64,000 nt of DNA from Haloarcula pelagica (lineage in GTDB: Archaea; Halobacteriota; Halobacteria; Halobacteriales; Haloarculaceae): contig NZ_CP126163.1 of assembly GCF_030127105.1 (NCBI RefSeq), positions 186,001-250,000 on the forward strand. Reading direction: 5' to 3'. The notes beneath the pieces were generated by a model. It saw only the letters and a program-made list of their open reading frames with translations, searched no databases and was not told the origin of the DNA. A program made the position numbers and the translations under genes. Shown here piece after piece: positions 18,668 through 28,156 of the stretch (within the stretch, counting starts at the first letter, position 1; each line of letters opens with the position of its first letter).

Positions 18668-19831
18668 ATGAAGCCTTCCAACCTGCTTCGGCAGTACCCG
18701 AGTGCACTAATGGCTTGGCGAAACCTTGGCAGAAATCGGATCCGTACCGGGTTAGCCGCTCTGGGAATTGTGATTGGAGTAGTCGCCATTGCTACTATCG
18801 GTATGGCCGGTGCTGCACTACAACAGCAAGCAACTTCGAGTCTAGGTGATCTCGCCAACGAAGTAACTGTTTCACCCGGCGAAGATAGCGACACTGCCGG
18901 GATAACTGATGACCAAGTAGAGGAGATGCGGCGAATCGCTGGTGAAGCGACAGTTATCCCACAAAAATCGAACTCAACGGTCATCACTGCGAGGAACGGG
19001 CAGGAAGTTCGAGTAACGGTAACAGCAGTTACTAATGCGGATGCAATGTACAATGTTTCGGAAGGGCAATCTCCGGAACGACTCCGATCAGGAGCACTAA
19101 TCAGTGAGAATACTGCTGAGCGTCTTGGGCTCGAAATGGGCGATCCGGTTGAATACAATGGTAACCTGTACAGAATAATTGGGTTTATTGGCGCGGATAG
19201 TGGTGGGTTTGGTGGGTTCGGTGGTAGAGAACTCGTTCTTCCAATGTCTGCACTTAGTGGACAAGAATATTACGGCTCTATTACAATTATGGCAAGCAGC
19301 GGAGATGATGCCGAAACCCTTGCCAACAATATTGATGCTCAATTCAATCGGGAGGTGAGAGGCGAAGAGGAAGAGATACTGAGCGTCCAGAGTTTTGCTA
19401 GCGTTCAGGAGCAACTCCGGTCCTTTTTTACTGCACTCCGTCTTGGTCTGTTAGGGATTGGTGGTATCTCGCTACTCGTTGCTAGTGTAGCTATACTCAA
19501 TGTTATGTTAATGAGTACAATCGAGCGCCGGGGAGAAATTGGCGTGCTTAGAGCCGTCGGCGTCCGCCGGAGAGAGGTTCTGCGTATGATCCTTGCTGAA
19601 GCAGCTCTCCTTGGGGTATTCGGTGGGCTCGCCGGAGCAGTGCTTTCGCTTATCATTGGATTCGTGTTGTTTGATGTTCTGATCGGCGATGGTCTATTAG
19701 TTTTTCAGTGGATTAGTTCCAGATATCTACTGTATGGGTTTGTGTTTGCTGTCTTTGCGAGTGTGCTGAGTGGGGTGTACCCGGCTTGGAAGGCTGCGAA
19801 TGATCGGCCGGTAGAATCTCTCAGGGCCTAA
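18668..19831 (+). CDS. MacB/FtsX-family ABC permease
   Basis: I prefer ATG 18668 over the in-frame upstream start because it lies just after the ATPase stop. The protein of about 387 residues has an N-terminal membrane helix (LAALGIVIGVVAIATIGMAG), a large extracellular MacB-type core domain (about residues 45-250), and three C-terminal helices with the FtsX signature (MLMSTIERRGEIGVLRAVGV, RREVLRMILAEAALLGVFGG). It pairs with the ATPase to form a mechanotransmission-type exporter or lipoprotein/surface-protein handling complex. Intact. Confidence 0.92.
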   Translation: MKPSNLLRQYPSALMAWRNLGRNRIRTGLAALGIVIGVVAIATIGMAGAALQQQATSSLGDLANEVTVSPGEDSDTAGITDDQVEEMRRIAGEATVIPQKSNSTVITARNGQEVRVTVTAVTNADAMYNVSEGQSPERLRSGALISENTAERLGLEMGDPVEYNGNLYRIIGFIGADSGGFGGFGGRELVLPMSALSGQEYYGSITIMASSGDDAETLANNIDAQFNREVRGEEEEILSVQSFASVQEQLRSFFTALRLGLLGIGGISLLVASVAILNVMLMSTIERRGEIGVLRAVGVRRREVLRMILAEAALLGVFGGLAGAVLSLIIGFVLFDVLIGDGLLVFQWISSRYLLYGFVFAVFASVLSGVYPAWKAANDRPVESLRA

Positions 19832-20072
19832 CATTCTCCGAGCTCTTCACGAGACAATTTTCGTGCACAGTTGGACAATACGAGCGTGTCATAGAACCGG
19901 TCTATAGCGTGAGTTTCTCTTGACCAGGATTGTATCCTCACTCGTAGTTGGCGATTGCGACGACGATCCGCAGACACAGTGCAAGGAACACTTGTGCTCG
20001 TGCGTGGACGCGGCCTCGGGCACAGGAGTCATCAGCGCAACGGATGAATACTCAGATAGCGTATTCTCTGTG
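19832..20072. other. Intergenic, probable IS630 left flank
   Basis: No gene seen. The sequence next to 20072 may include the left non-coding end of the IS630 element. I could not define terminal repeats. Confidence 0.3.
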
Positions 20073-21141
20073 ATGTACGGATCACGTCGGTTTGAAGTCG
20101 TTGAGCACTTGTTGAACGCGGAGCTGGACCAAGCGATCGATGACGCCCAGAAGGCGGACGAGACGCATCTCGTCCGGCGACTCTGCTTCGTGAAGAACCT
20201 CTATGAAGGCAAGACCCAACAGCAGGCTGGAGCAGCTGTCGGCGTCTCTCAGCCGACGAGTAGTCGCTGGGCACGCGCGTGGAATCAAAACGGGATCGAG
20301 GGGCTACGCCCACGCTTCGGCGGCGGTCGGCCGCCGAAGCTCACCCCGGCACAGTGGGACGAGTTCTGTGCAGTCCTCGAAGAGGGCCAACCGTGGACGC
20401 CACGCGAGATTCACACACTCATCGAACACCACTACGGCGTTACCTACCACCCGACCCATCTCGCCCGAAAACTGCGGGCCTCGGGCATGCACTACGCCAA
20501 ACCACGGCCGATGGACCCCCGCAGTCCCGACGATGCAGAGGCGATTCTCGCCGAGCGCCTGTCCGAGGCGTTCGGAGAGGACACAGACGAAGACGAAAAG
20601 GAGGACGAAGACCCTGTCGTGCTGGGATTTTTTCGATGAGGCGTGGCCACAGCCGTTCGAGAACTCTCAGCGGATGTGGTCGTACGACCGCACCGTCCAG
20701 ATAGAGAAACCGTTAGTAACGGTGCCGTAGCGGTCGATTGGCTTCTATGCGTTGACTGGCCAGAGCGTGATCACGTACAAAGAGCGGTTAATCAAGGAAA
20801 CGATCGTTGAGGCGCTTGAAGAGATCCGCGAGCAGAATCCGCGGGGTCGGATTCTGCTCGTGGCCGATAACTACGGCTCTCACCACGCGAAACTCACCCA
20901 ACAGTGGGCCGACGAACTCGGCATCGAGTTTCTCTTCATCCCGCCGTACTCACCGACGCTGAACGCGATCGAACCGCTGTGGAAAGACCTCAAGCGCGAG
21001 ATTTCACCAAAGATCTTCGATGGGAAAGACCACTTCAGAGAGTTCGTCACCGAGACGTTCCTTCGGCTGAGTCACAAGCTTAGCTTCGCTGTTGACTGGA
21101 TCGAGACGTTTCTTCCCAACAATATTCAGAGGTTACAGTGA
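20073..21141 (+). pseudogene. IS630-family transposase (two frames; nonsense codon in the second)
   Basis: ATG 20073 (MYGSRRFEVVEHLLNAELDQ) opens an HTH half that ends VVLGFFR at 20639 without damage. The DDE half continues in the +1 frame (CWDFFDEAWPQPFENS), with the switch on ATTTTTTC. It reads to KPLVTVP, where TGG in the other copy is TAG here (20728-20730), then on through LLVADNYGSHHAKL and SPTLNAIEPLWKDLKREIS to 21141. Aside from the frame switch, which the two copies share, the only lesion is this nonsense codon. The 3' end abuts a truncated IS110 gene. Confidence 0.85.
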
Positions 21142-21666
21142 TCACTCGGGGAACTCTCGCTCCCGGCGCCGTGGTATTCGCTGCTAGAGTCGTACATTGA
21201 GTTGGTAGAGACACTCAACGAAAAGATTCGTAACTTGGAGGAGACGATCGAAGAACGCGCTGGGTCACTGAAGGAGACCCAGCTGCTGATGACGATTCTT
21301 GGCGTGAGTTACTATACGGCGTTGACGATTTACGTTGAATTAGGCGAAATAGGCCGGTTTGACGGTGATAAATCAGTCGTCAGTTATGTCGGATTGAACC
21401 CGGTGATCCGCGAGTCAGGCGACTCGCGGATCGAGGGGAGTATTTCGAAACGTGGATCGGGTCGTGTCCGGTGGTTGCTCGTCCAGGCTGCGAACACAGC
21501 AGTTCACACCTGTAACGATGAGTACCTAAGCCGCTTCTATGAGCGGCTAGCTAGCCGGAAGAACTCACAGAAGGCCATCGTAGCCTGCGCTCGGAAAATG
21601 CTAGTGTCAATCTACCACATGCTAGACCGAGGCGAGGTATACGATCCACCTGATGTGAGTGTGTAG
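21142..21666 (+). pseudogene. IS110-family transposase, 5'-truncated
   Basis: Only the C-terminal half remains: the ELREWLE-type helical linker (MVETLNEKIRNLEETIEERA), LGVSYYTALTIYVELGEIGR and YVGLNPVIRESGDSR with its candidate catalytic Ser. It lacks the RuvC-like DEDD half, lost where IS630 abuts at about 21141. Closest in the window to the broken copy at 47354. Confidence 0.85.
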
Positions 21667-21859
21667 ACGAGAAAACTGAGGGCCGCCCGCCCGGCGGCTC
21701 TCAGTGGCCGGTCGAGACCAGCGTGAGCGACAACTATCGCCAGACCGCGACCGCACTGCCTGAAGATATTACCCGCCTGCCGGCTGGAAGAGCGCCAGAC
21801 TACACGACGGCGTAATTATTTTGTCGAAAACGGTGGATTGTCTAGGTAGCGTTTCCATA
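21667..21859 (+). other. Right end of the truncated IS110 element
   Basis: About 10 bp after the stop, CTGAGGGCCGCC with CGGCGGCTCTCAG can pair, equivalent to the hairpins after the other IS110 genes. The end (TAGCGTTTCCATAGG near 21850) matches the right end at 48535-48552, fixing the element's boundary. Confidence 0.6.
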
Positions 21860-21901
21860 GGTGAATAGCGATCTAATCCTCTGATATCACGGGCTAGAAG
21901 G

Positions 21902-22696
21902 GTGAAGTGTCGCGACCTAACTAAACAAGCGTTGGGAAAGCACGCGGGCGAGCCCGCCAAGGGTGGGTTCGCCCGCTGGAAGCACGTCGTTCTGCACTGT
22001 TTTCGGCTCGAAGAGGGTCACAGCTACCGAGAAACGCCGAACCGGCTGAAGCACATGACTGTGATTTGTGACACCCTTGGCCTATATCCGGAGGATTTGC
22101 CTGACTTCACCACTCTCTACAAATCGTTTAACCGGCTGGAAATGTGGTCTGGCGGGCGTTGCTGCGCGTTTCAGCGCAGCAACATTCGCAGTCCGGCCAC
22201 GCTGCACTCGACAGTACATTCTTCGACTGCCGCTCAGCTCGTCGTACTACCGCCAGCGGTCGGGAAGTCCCGTCCAAACGCTGAAAGTGACGACACTAAC
22301 CGACAGAGAGTCTCTTGCTGTCCTCGGTGTACATATTTCCGCCCGACGGAAACACGATACGAAGACCGGTTACAGGTCGTCCGCCGGAACGCGGACGACC
22401 TGTTATCAGTGGCTACCGACAAAGTCTTACACAACTGGAGCACGAAATACGAGTTCTACGCCCTCGGTGTCGAGCCACTCATCTTACAGCGTGGATCAAG
22501 ACCGTTGACGCGAGGACATAACGCGTTTATCCGGGCAAAAGGCTACTCTCAGCGCTGGATGACCGAAACATCGTATTCGACAACGAAGCGCTCGCTCGGC
22601 GATGCCGTGCGAGCGCTCGGCTGGTATCGACAGTTCCGTGAAATCGTCCTCATGTTCACCATCTCTAACATAGAACCGCTCTGTGAACCTCTCTAA
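21902..22696 (+). pseudogene. IS5-family transposase, several frameshifts
   Basis: The N-terminal part reads CRDLTKQALGKHAGEPA then WKHVVLHCFRLEEGHSYRET. The centre is split between frames (SSSYYRQRSGSPVQTLKVTT then a KHDTKTG block). The C-terminal part reads AKGYSQRWMTETSYSTTKRS then GWYRQFREIVLMFTISN. The order matches haloarchaeal IS5-type DDE transposases of about 280 residues. Internally deleted related debris lies at 32800-33110. Inactive. Confidence 0.75.
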
Positions 22697-22929
22697 CCAT
22701 GGCACAGCATCTATTCAACATGGCACTCTAAACAGATCTGCAAGTTGCGTAGGTACTTCTCGCCACGATTCCCTCGCTTCTCAAACTCGCTCAACTGGAC
22801 CGTGCCCAACATCTATTGATGTGGTCGAGTTGGTTGAAATACAATTCAGTAAGTAATAAGATGTTTGTCATATAGTATCAGTACCTCACAAGGCGTCGCC
22901 ACTCACGTGGAGGCGTGCTTGGTCGGTGA

Positions 22930-24120
22930 CTACCGGTGGAACCGGTCGTCAGGTGGCCGGTTTGTGGGGACGGCCCGACGCACCGCGAGGGCCGTCCACG
23001 CTGCCCGGCACATCATCCTGATGAACTCCGTGAACGGCCACTTCCAGAGGCGACGCCCGCCACGGTGGGGCGTCGCCACAAACTCCCAGTGCAGATACCG
23101 CCACACGTTCTGTAAAAGGAGGCTCACTACAACGTACAACAGCCGTACGACCGGATTCTGCGTTGTGGTCGTCGCAATACTTTGTTCGGAGAGCCGATAA
23201 CTGGCCTCGATACCGAAGCGTTTGGCGTAGTGGTATCGGGCTTCACGTGGCGTGTCAATGAACGGCGCGTCAGCGGCGTAGCCGTGACGCGCCACGCCGT
23301 GTTCGTCATATCGCCCGTTCTGGTAGGTACAGTCGATATAGACGGGAAACTCGACGGTCCAGATGTGACCGTCGAGTTTCGCCGTCAGATCGTGTTGGAT
23401 GACACGGCTCCATCCTTCCGGGAGTTCCTGCTTGATCTTCTTTCCCCACCGGACGATCGGCATCACGTAGGCGTGGTTGTGTGCCTGAAGCAGCGTGAGA
23501 CACTTGCTATCGTAGAATTCACGGTCGAGATAGACGGCCTTGACGCTGAGGTCAAGGCCGTCAAGAATCCTGAGAAACTCTGCGAGGACAGTGCTGGCGG
23601 TGCGCCGTCAACGAGACGGCGCACCGCCAGCGTGTAGCGTTTGTTCTTCACACGCGCGTAGAGTGTCGCGTAGGCGTGGAACGCGGTGGTTCCACGCTTG
23701 GCTTCTAAATGATAGAGGCCGTCTGTCTCACCTTCGTCACCGTAGTAGGGCCGCAGGTGGAGGTCGGCGACGACCTCCACCTGCTCAGGGAGGATCTCCA
23801 GCACGTCCTTCTGGAGAAGCGCGTTCCCAACTCGCTCGACGGACGCAAGGTCGAATTTCTTGCGGAGATGGTACAGAACCGTGTTTTCGTGTGGTGAGTC
23901 GCCGCTGGATTCACAGAGTTCGGAGATCGAGGTCCTCGTCGGCGCCTGCGCCGACGAGGACCTCGTAGATGTCTTCAGTCTCGATTTCTGCGTTGCTACC
24001 GAGGCTGAGCGTTACCTCCTCATCAAGCGTGTTGACGAGAAAGTTAAGGAGCTGGTCCTCGTGGATTTCACCGTCTGCTTGCTGGGTCGTAGACACACCT
24101 TCAGCAAGCAGACGTCTCAA
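22930..24120 (-). pseudogene. ISH3-family DDE transposase, frameshifted
   Basis: Three frames cover one ISH3-type transposase. 24120-23911 gives TQQADGEIHEDQLLNFLVNT and IETEDIYEVLVGA. 23804-23463 gives MLEILPEQVEVVADLHLRPY and KRGTTAFHAYATLYARVKNK. 23466-22930 gives MMPIVRWGKKIKQELPEGWS, KRFGIEASYRLSEQSIATTT and the end RRAVPTNRPPDDRFHR. Full-length homologues are about 390-400 residues. At least two indels. Confidence 0.85.
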
Positions 24121-24172
24121 CTAACCGGCTTTGTGATGTACTGAGTATAATAATTACTCCATTCTAACAAAG

Positions 24173-24212
24173 GGCAGTACATGGACAGTGGTCCCTGTCT
24201 AATTGTACTGCC
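24173..24212. repeat. Nested hairpin GGCAGTACA/TGTACTGCC
   Basis: GGCAGTACA (24173-24181) pairs with TGTACTGCC (24204-24212). Inside, GACAG and CTGTC pair around TGGTCC. It lies between the ISH3 remnant and the left end of the lipoprotein mini-element. It could be an IS terminus or an attenuator; I cannot tell. Confidence 0.45.
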
Positions 24213-24289
24213 ATTTAGATTTGTGGTTATACTATTATTTAAATCCGGTGTATTCGGTCCTGGTAACATTTAGTGAAGCGTGAAAAATA

Positions 24290-24889
24290 AATTAGATGGC
24301 TCTGTTGAAATCCTATTCTTCAGACATATTCTCACCTGAAACAGCCGGTCGATGAGAGCTGTGAATCTATCGGCAGAATACGTTCATAGTTAGCATTCGA
24401 TGTCAGCGACCTGCGCCAACTGTGGTCGCTCGTCGCTTGGATGCGAGTACCAGAAATGGAATTGGAGACAGTAGTTCTCGTCGAGGTCATCAACGCCTAA
24501 GACATCGACACTCCCTGCGAAACCCTCGACGACTCCCTGTAACGCGACCGGGGAGACGTCTTCGTCCGGAGCCATCGTCACTAGCTCGTCGACGCCCGCG
24601 TCGACACGGTGTGAGTCCCAGTCCAGCATGCCGGCTTCGGTTTCGAGCGCGAGGTGGAACGTCCGCGCTCCGTCGTCCGCATTCCGAAGTTCGACGCTCA
24701 CCTCACTAAGGGATCCGCTGGACGTGAACGGGGCGATGCAGCTGGATAAACCGGACAGCACGGCGGTCGCGGTGAGGAGGGCGTGGCGGCGTTGCACATA
24801 TCCGACTACATTCGGCCGTAGTAAGTATGTTATCTGTACTGACCACACCTGATCAGAATATATCACTTCCTAAGGATTTCAACAGAGCC
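24290..24889. mobile_element. Non-autonomous IS5-type unit carrying a putative lipoprotein gene
   Basis: The unit 24298-24889 (592 bp) has perfect 17-bp terminal inverted repeats, GGCTCTGTTGAAATCCT at the left and AGGATTTCAACAGAGCC at the right. The left flank AATTAGAT (24290-24297) matches AATCAGAT at the right once the second element (24894-27485) is removed: 7 of 8 bases. It holds no transposase, only the gene at 24390-24797. The transposase at 26612-27433 sits in an element with related ends and may act in trans. Confidence 0.75.
24390..24797 (-). CDS. Putative lipoprotein, mobile passenger gene
   Basis: From GTG 24797 the protein has about 135 residues: a VQRRHALLTATAVLSGLSSC start whose twin-Arg and lipobox-like Cys suggest a Tat-type haloarchaeal lipoprotein. 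A beta-rich domain follows (LSEVSVELRNADDGARTFHL, WDSHRVDAGVDELVTMAPDE). The upstream in-frame start at 24866 would put charged sequence before the signal, so GTG is preferred. No family recognised; it resembles small halophile DUF lipoproteins of unknown role. It fills most of the 592-bp mini-element. Confidence 0.6.
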   Translation of the reverse strand: MQRRHALLTATAVLSGLSSCIAPFTSSGSLSEVSVELRNADDGARTFHLALETEAGMLDWDSHRVDAGVDELVTMAPDEDVSPVALQGVVEGFAGSVDVLGVDDLDENYCLQFHFWYSHPSDERPQLAQVADIEC

Positions 24890-25026
24890 AATCAGCCTTG
24901 TTGAAACCCTCAGTCGGTGATAGGTTTTAGGGATCCTGCTGAATACATAGCGAGCACCTCATACACGCTACCATCGATTTACTACCGCACTGTTCGATGC
25001 ATAGGTGACAGACAGTGTCTACGCAC

Positions 25027-26463
25027 TCACGCGAAGTCTTTCTGCTTCGCCATCTCAATCTCAAACCGCGCTCCACCATCGGTTCCATCGGTTATAGATA
25101 ACTCCCAGCCATGGGCTTCCACAATCCGTTTTACGATGGTCAACCCGAAACCAGTCCCACCCCGTGCTGACGAATGACCCGGCTCGAACACTTCGTCACG
25201 CTTTTCGACTGGAATTCCTGACCCATCGTCTTCAACGTAGATTCCCTGTTCATCGTGACAACCCACACGGACGGTCACGTCGGACCCGCCGTGTTCAACA
25301 GCGTTGCGGAACAAGTTCTCGAACACGTGCCGTAGCCGATCAGGATCACCTTCGAAAGTCATCTCATCGACGATCTCGATATTTGCGTCCTCCGTGTCTA
25401 CTGTCCCCCAGCACTTCCCGACGAGGTCAGTCAGGCTGACCGACTCGGTTTCGCTAATCGTGTCGCCCTGACGAGCAAGCGTCAACGTGTCCTCAACGAT
25501 TGCCTCCATCCGGTCGAGCGCTCGGACAAGTGGCTTGAGATGATCACTTTCGACCTGCTCGTCGAGGAGCGTTGCACGACCTTGTGCGACGTTGAGCGGG
25601 TTCCGCAAATCGTGGGAAACAACACTTGCAAACTCTTCGAGGCGCGCGTTCTGCTGACGTAATTGTCGCTCTCGTTCGACGCGTTCAGTCACGTTCCGAG
25701 TGATCCCGATCAGGCGCGTGATTTCACCGTCATTGACCACCGGCGCGAGTTTCGTCTGCCAGAAACGTGCTCCCTCATCTACCCGGAGCGCCTCTTGATA
25801 CGAGATAGGCTCGCCAACGTTGACACAGCGGTGGTAGTTCGCTTCTAACTCTGCCCCCTGCTCCTCGCCGAACACATCACGCGGTGTCTGGCCCTGTACG
25901 TCCTCTGTCGTAATTCCGGTTTGCCGCTCGTAGGAGGGACTGAGGCGTTCGAATTCAAATCGGACACTCTCCTCTCGTTTTTCGACGTTGATGAGAAAGA
26001 TGGCATCCTCGACGTTGTTCAACAGGGCTTCGTACTCTTCGGCAAGTTCCCGGGCTTCGGCCTCGTACTCCTTTCGCTCCGTGATATCCCGACTGCTAAG
26101 GAGGATCCCATCGATGATGTCGTCGTCAAGTCGATTCCGCATTGTGGATTCGATCCAGCGCCAAGAGCCGTCGGCGTGGCGGAATCGGACCTCGACAGTC
26201 TTGGATTCAGATGGGTCCGAGAGTACTGTCTCCAGCGCGTCGGCGTTTCGTTCTCGGTCCTCGGGATGGACAAACTCGTATCCTTCATGACCAATCAAGT
26301 CGTCGGGGTCGTAGCCGAGCACCCGTGTGACAGCCGGACTGACGTAGGTTATCGTCCCGTCGGAATCAACGACTGTTGCGAGATCATTTACCTCCTCAAC
26401 GAGCGTCCGATACCAGTCAGCCCCGTGTTTATCCTTCTCTCGGGGCGTCGTATCTTCTTCCAT
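25027..26463 (-). CDS. PAS-PAS sensor histidine kinase, mobile passenger
   Basis: I prefer ATG 26463 (MEEDTTPREKDKHGADWYRT), giving 478 residues; an upstream start at 26520 would add 19. Two PAS domains follow: about 20-130 (ATVVDSDGTITYVSPAVTRV) and about 150-265 (DAIFLINVEKREE, then LIGITRNVTERVERERQLRQ). Next is HisKA with the phosphoacceptor His in ASVVSHDLRNPLNVAQ, then HATPase_c with N box NLFRNAVEHG, G1 EDDGSGIP and G2 GGTGFGLTIVKRIVEAHGW. No transmembrane segment, so a soluble sensor. No response regulator is adjacent, so it probably feeds a distant partner. Its C-terminus closely resembles the partial kinase at the window's right end. Confidence 0.88.
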   Translation of the reverse strand: MEEDTTPREKDKHGADWYRTLVEEVNDLATVVDSDGTITYVSPAVTRVLGYDPDDLIGHEGYEFVHPEDRERNADALETVLSDPSESKTVEVRFRHADGSWRWIESTMRNRLDDDIIDGILLSSRDITERKEYEAEARELAEEYEALLNNVEDAIFLINVEKREESVRFEFERLSPSYERQTGITTEDVQGQTPRDVFGEEQGAELEANYHRCVNVGEPISYQEALRVDEGARFWQTKLAPVVNDGEITRLIGITRNVTERVERERQLRQQNARLEEFASVVSHDLRNPLNVAQGRATLLDEQVESDHLKPLVRALDRMEAIVEDTLTLARQGDTISETESVSLTDLVGKCWGTVDTEDANIEIVDEMTFEGDPDRLRHVFENLFRNAVEHGGSDVTVRVGCHDEQGIYVEDDGSGIPVEKRDEVFEPGHSSARGGTGFGLTIVKRIVEAHGWELSITDGTDGGARFEIEMAKQKDFA

Positions 26464-26611
26464 TAGTCGTAATGTGTCCAGTATCCATGTATGTATTTTG
26501 AACCCGGGTTTTCTCTCCAATAGAAGAGATCTCTGTATCGGTCACACCGTTAATGACGGAGATCAGTGAGTTTCTCACCCGCCTGTGAGGTACACCCTCT
26601 ATATCTAACGT

Positions 26612-27433
26612 TCAGACTGCCTTGTCGATGTTATGAGTGAGACAGCCGACAACGAGTTCACGGAACTGCTTCCACCAGTACCGTGAGCGGACGAACGCAC
26701 CGTACTTCCGTTTAAGGCGAGAGTTCACCGTCTCGTTCTGACTGCGCTGACCGTAAAGATCGGCATCCAACCGAGCATTCCACGCTTTGTGAAGAGACGA
26801 GAACTCGCGGTGCTTGATGAGCGGTCGAACACCAGTTTCACGGGCTAACGTGCGAATGTTCTGGTCATCGTATCCTTTGTCGCCGAGGAGAACCGCTACA
26901 TAATCGGTATTCCGCTTGATGAGCGACGGCGCGATCTTCGAGTCGTGTTTTCGTGTTGTCGTCACGTGTACGTCAAGGATAGCATTCACCCTCGTGTCCA
27001 CGAGAAGCGTGACTTTCAACTGCTGAATTGTCAACTTCGTTCGCTTCGTGTAGTGCTTCGAGGCATGACTACGGTCGAACCCGGAAGCGTCGATCCCGAC
27101 GACACCGTTGGTTGGGAGAAGCGAAACTGAGAGATTAAGAAGAACACGCCAGACTGCCATATCGAGTCGGTTGAACGCTTTGCATAGCGTTGAGGGCGAC
27201 GGGAGTTCCTCAAGATCGATGGCTCTTCGAATCCGGGGCATCTCGATGAGTTCGTCAAGAAGCATCCGGTACGTCGTATTCTTCCGAACTTTGAGGCAGA
27301 CCAAGACGATGTGTTGGTGGAGTGTGTAGCGACGTTTCGAGAACTTCGAGGAGTAGCGGGCAACAGCTCGCCGAGCCAAGTGGTACGCCTGCTCAACGAA
27401 CTGGAGCAACCGCGACTTCGGGAGAACTTCCAT
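26612..27433 (-). CDS. IS5-family transposase, intact
   Basis: The 273-residue DDE transposase has Asp in VVGIDASGFDRSHASKHYTK, Asp in LLGDKGYDDQNIRTLARE, and Glu with flanking residues in RSQNETVNSRLKRKYGAFVR (YREK-like region). An N-terminal helical domain (LHQHIVLVCLKVRKNTTYRM) precedes the core. Full length with no lesion. It is the only intact IS5-type transposase in the window. Its start lies about 50 bp inside the right end of the 2.6-kb element; the kinase gene lies on its other side. Confidence 0.9.
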   Translation of the reverse strand: MEVLPKSRLLQFVEQAYHLARRAVARYSSKFSKRRYTLHQHIVLVCLKVRKNTTYRMLLDELIEMPRIRRAIDLEELPSPSTLCKAFNRLDMAVWRVLLNLSVSLLPTNGVVGIDASGFDRSHASKHYTKRTKLTIQQLKVTLLVDTRVNAILDVHVTTTRKHDSKIAPSLIKRNTDYVAVLLGDKGYDDQNIRTLARETGVRPLIKHREFSSLHKAWNARLDADLYGQRSQNETVNSRLKRKYGAFVRSRYWWKQFRELVVGCLTHNIDKAV

Positions 27434-28156
27434 ACGATCAGACTACTATGTGAACCTGTAACCCTCCGAGGATTTCAACAGAGCCAGCCAATCAGATATG
27501 TCTCTTAGGCACTATCTAGTTCTGGACCTCCTCAGCTGGCGTTCGTCCGTCGAGTGCTTGGTTTGGCCGTTCGTGGTTGTAGTGGTGTCTGAAGCGTCGT
27601 AACCACTGCTTCGCGCTAGGTTGACTGCCCCGCCAAAACGAGTGAAAGCGGTCGATTTGCATAGCCACAGTCTGGAACCACTTTTCGATGTGGTTCCGAA
27701 TCCGGTAGTCAAGCCGACCGCTCAAATCGTGACGAGAAAGGGAAGTCAGATAGCCACCAGCATCGACGAGAAACACTGTCTCGTCGATATCGTGTTTCTC
27801 GGTGAGCCGATGCAGGAACGCCGCCGCGGGGTCGGTCCCGCGGCGGCTGAACACGTCAATCTCAAGCAGTAACTTCGATTCTGTGTCAATAGCGGCGTAG
27901 AGCCACTTCTTTTCACCATCGACCTCGATTTGTTTCTCGTCGACCGCGACCCGCGACGGCTGCGCCGTCGGCGGGTCACTCTGGGCTTCAGGCAGTGTAT
28001 GAACCCAGTTCTAGACAGCACCGTGAGAACGGTCGACATCCAATAATTCTAAGATAGCGACCGTCCCCCTGATCGACAGCCCCGCCGTGTGGAGACGCAC
28101 CCCAAACTGCCGGACGGGTGTCGGGGTGCGCTCGTTCTCCTAAACGCCTTGGCTAT

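Larger units (their letters stand above)
24886..27493. mobile_element. IS5-type element carrying a histidine kinase and transposase
   Basis: The unit 24894-27485 (2592 bp) is bounded by related inverted ends: left AGCCTTGTTGAAACCCTC, right (reverse complement) GGCTCTGTTGAAATCCTC. It is flanked by the perfect 8-bp direct repeat AGCCAATC (24886-24893, 27486-27493). It contains a transposase (26612-27433) and a histidine kinase (25027-26463), both on the minus strand. No IS end was found between them, so the kinase lies inside the mobile unit. It inserted 4 bp beyond the right end of the lipoprotein unit. Confidence 0.75.

Noticed and set aside
24422-24709. Plus-strand frame inside the lipoprotein gene
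   Set aside because: Arg-rich antisense shadow with no signal or domain; the minus-strand reading has a signal peptide and acidic composition.
27990-28030. Stop codons at the same Trp position in two IS6 transposases (near 28022 and 34684), suggesting recoding
   Set aside because: One is a TGG-to-TAG substitution, the other a one-base deletion that makes TGA and shifts frame. Both genes carry other damage, so these are independent lesions.
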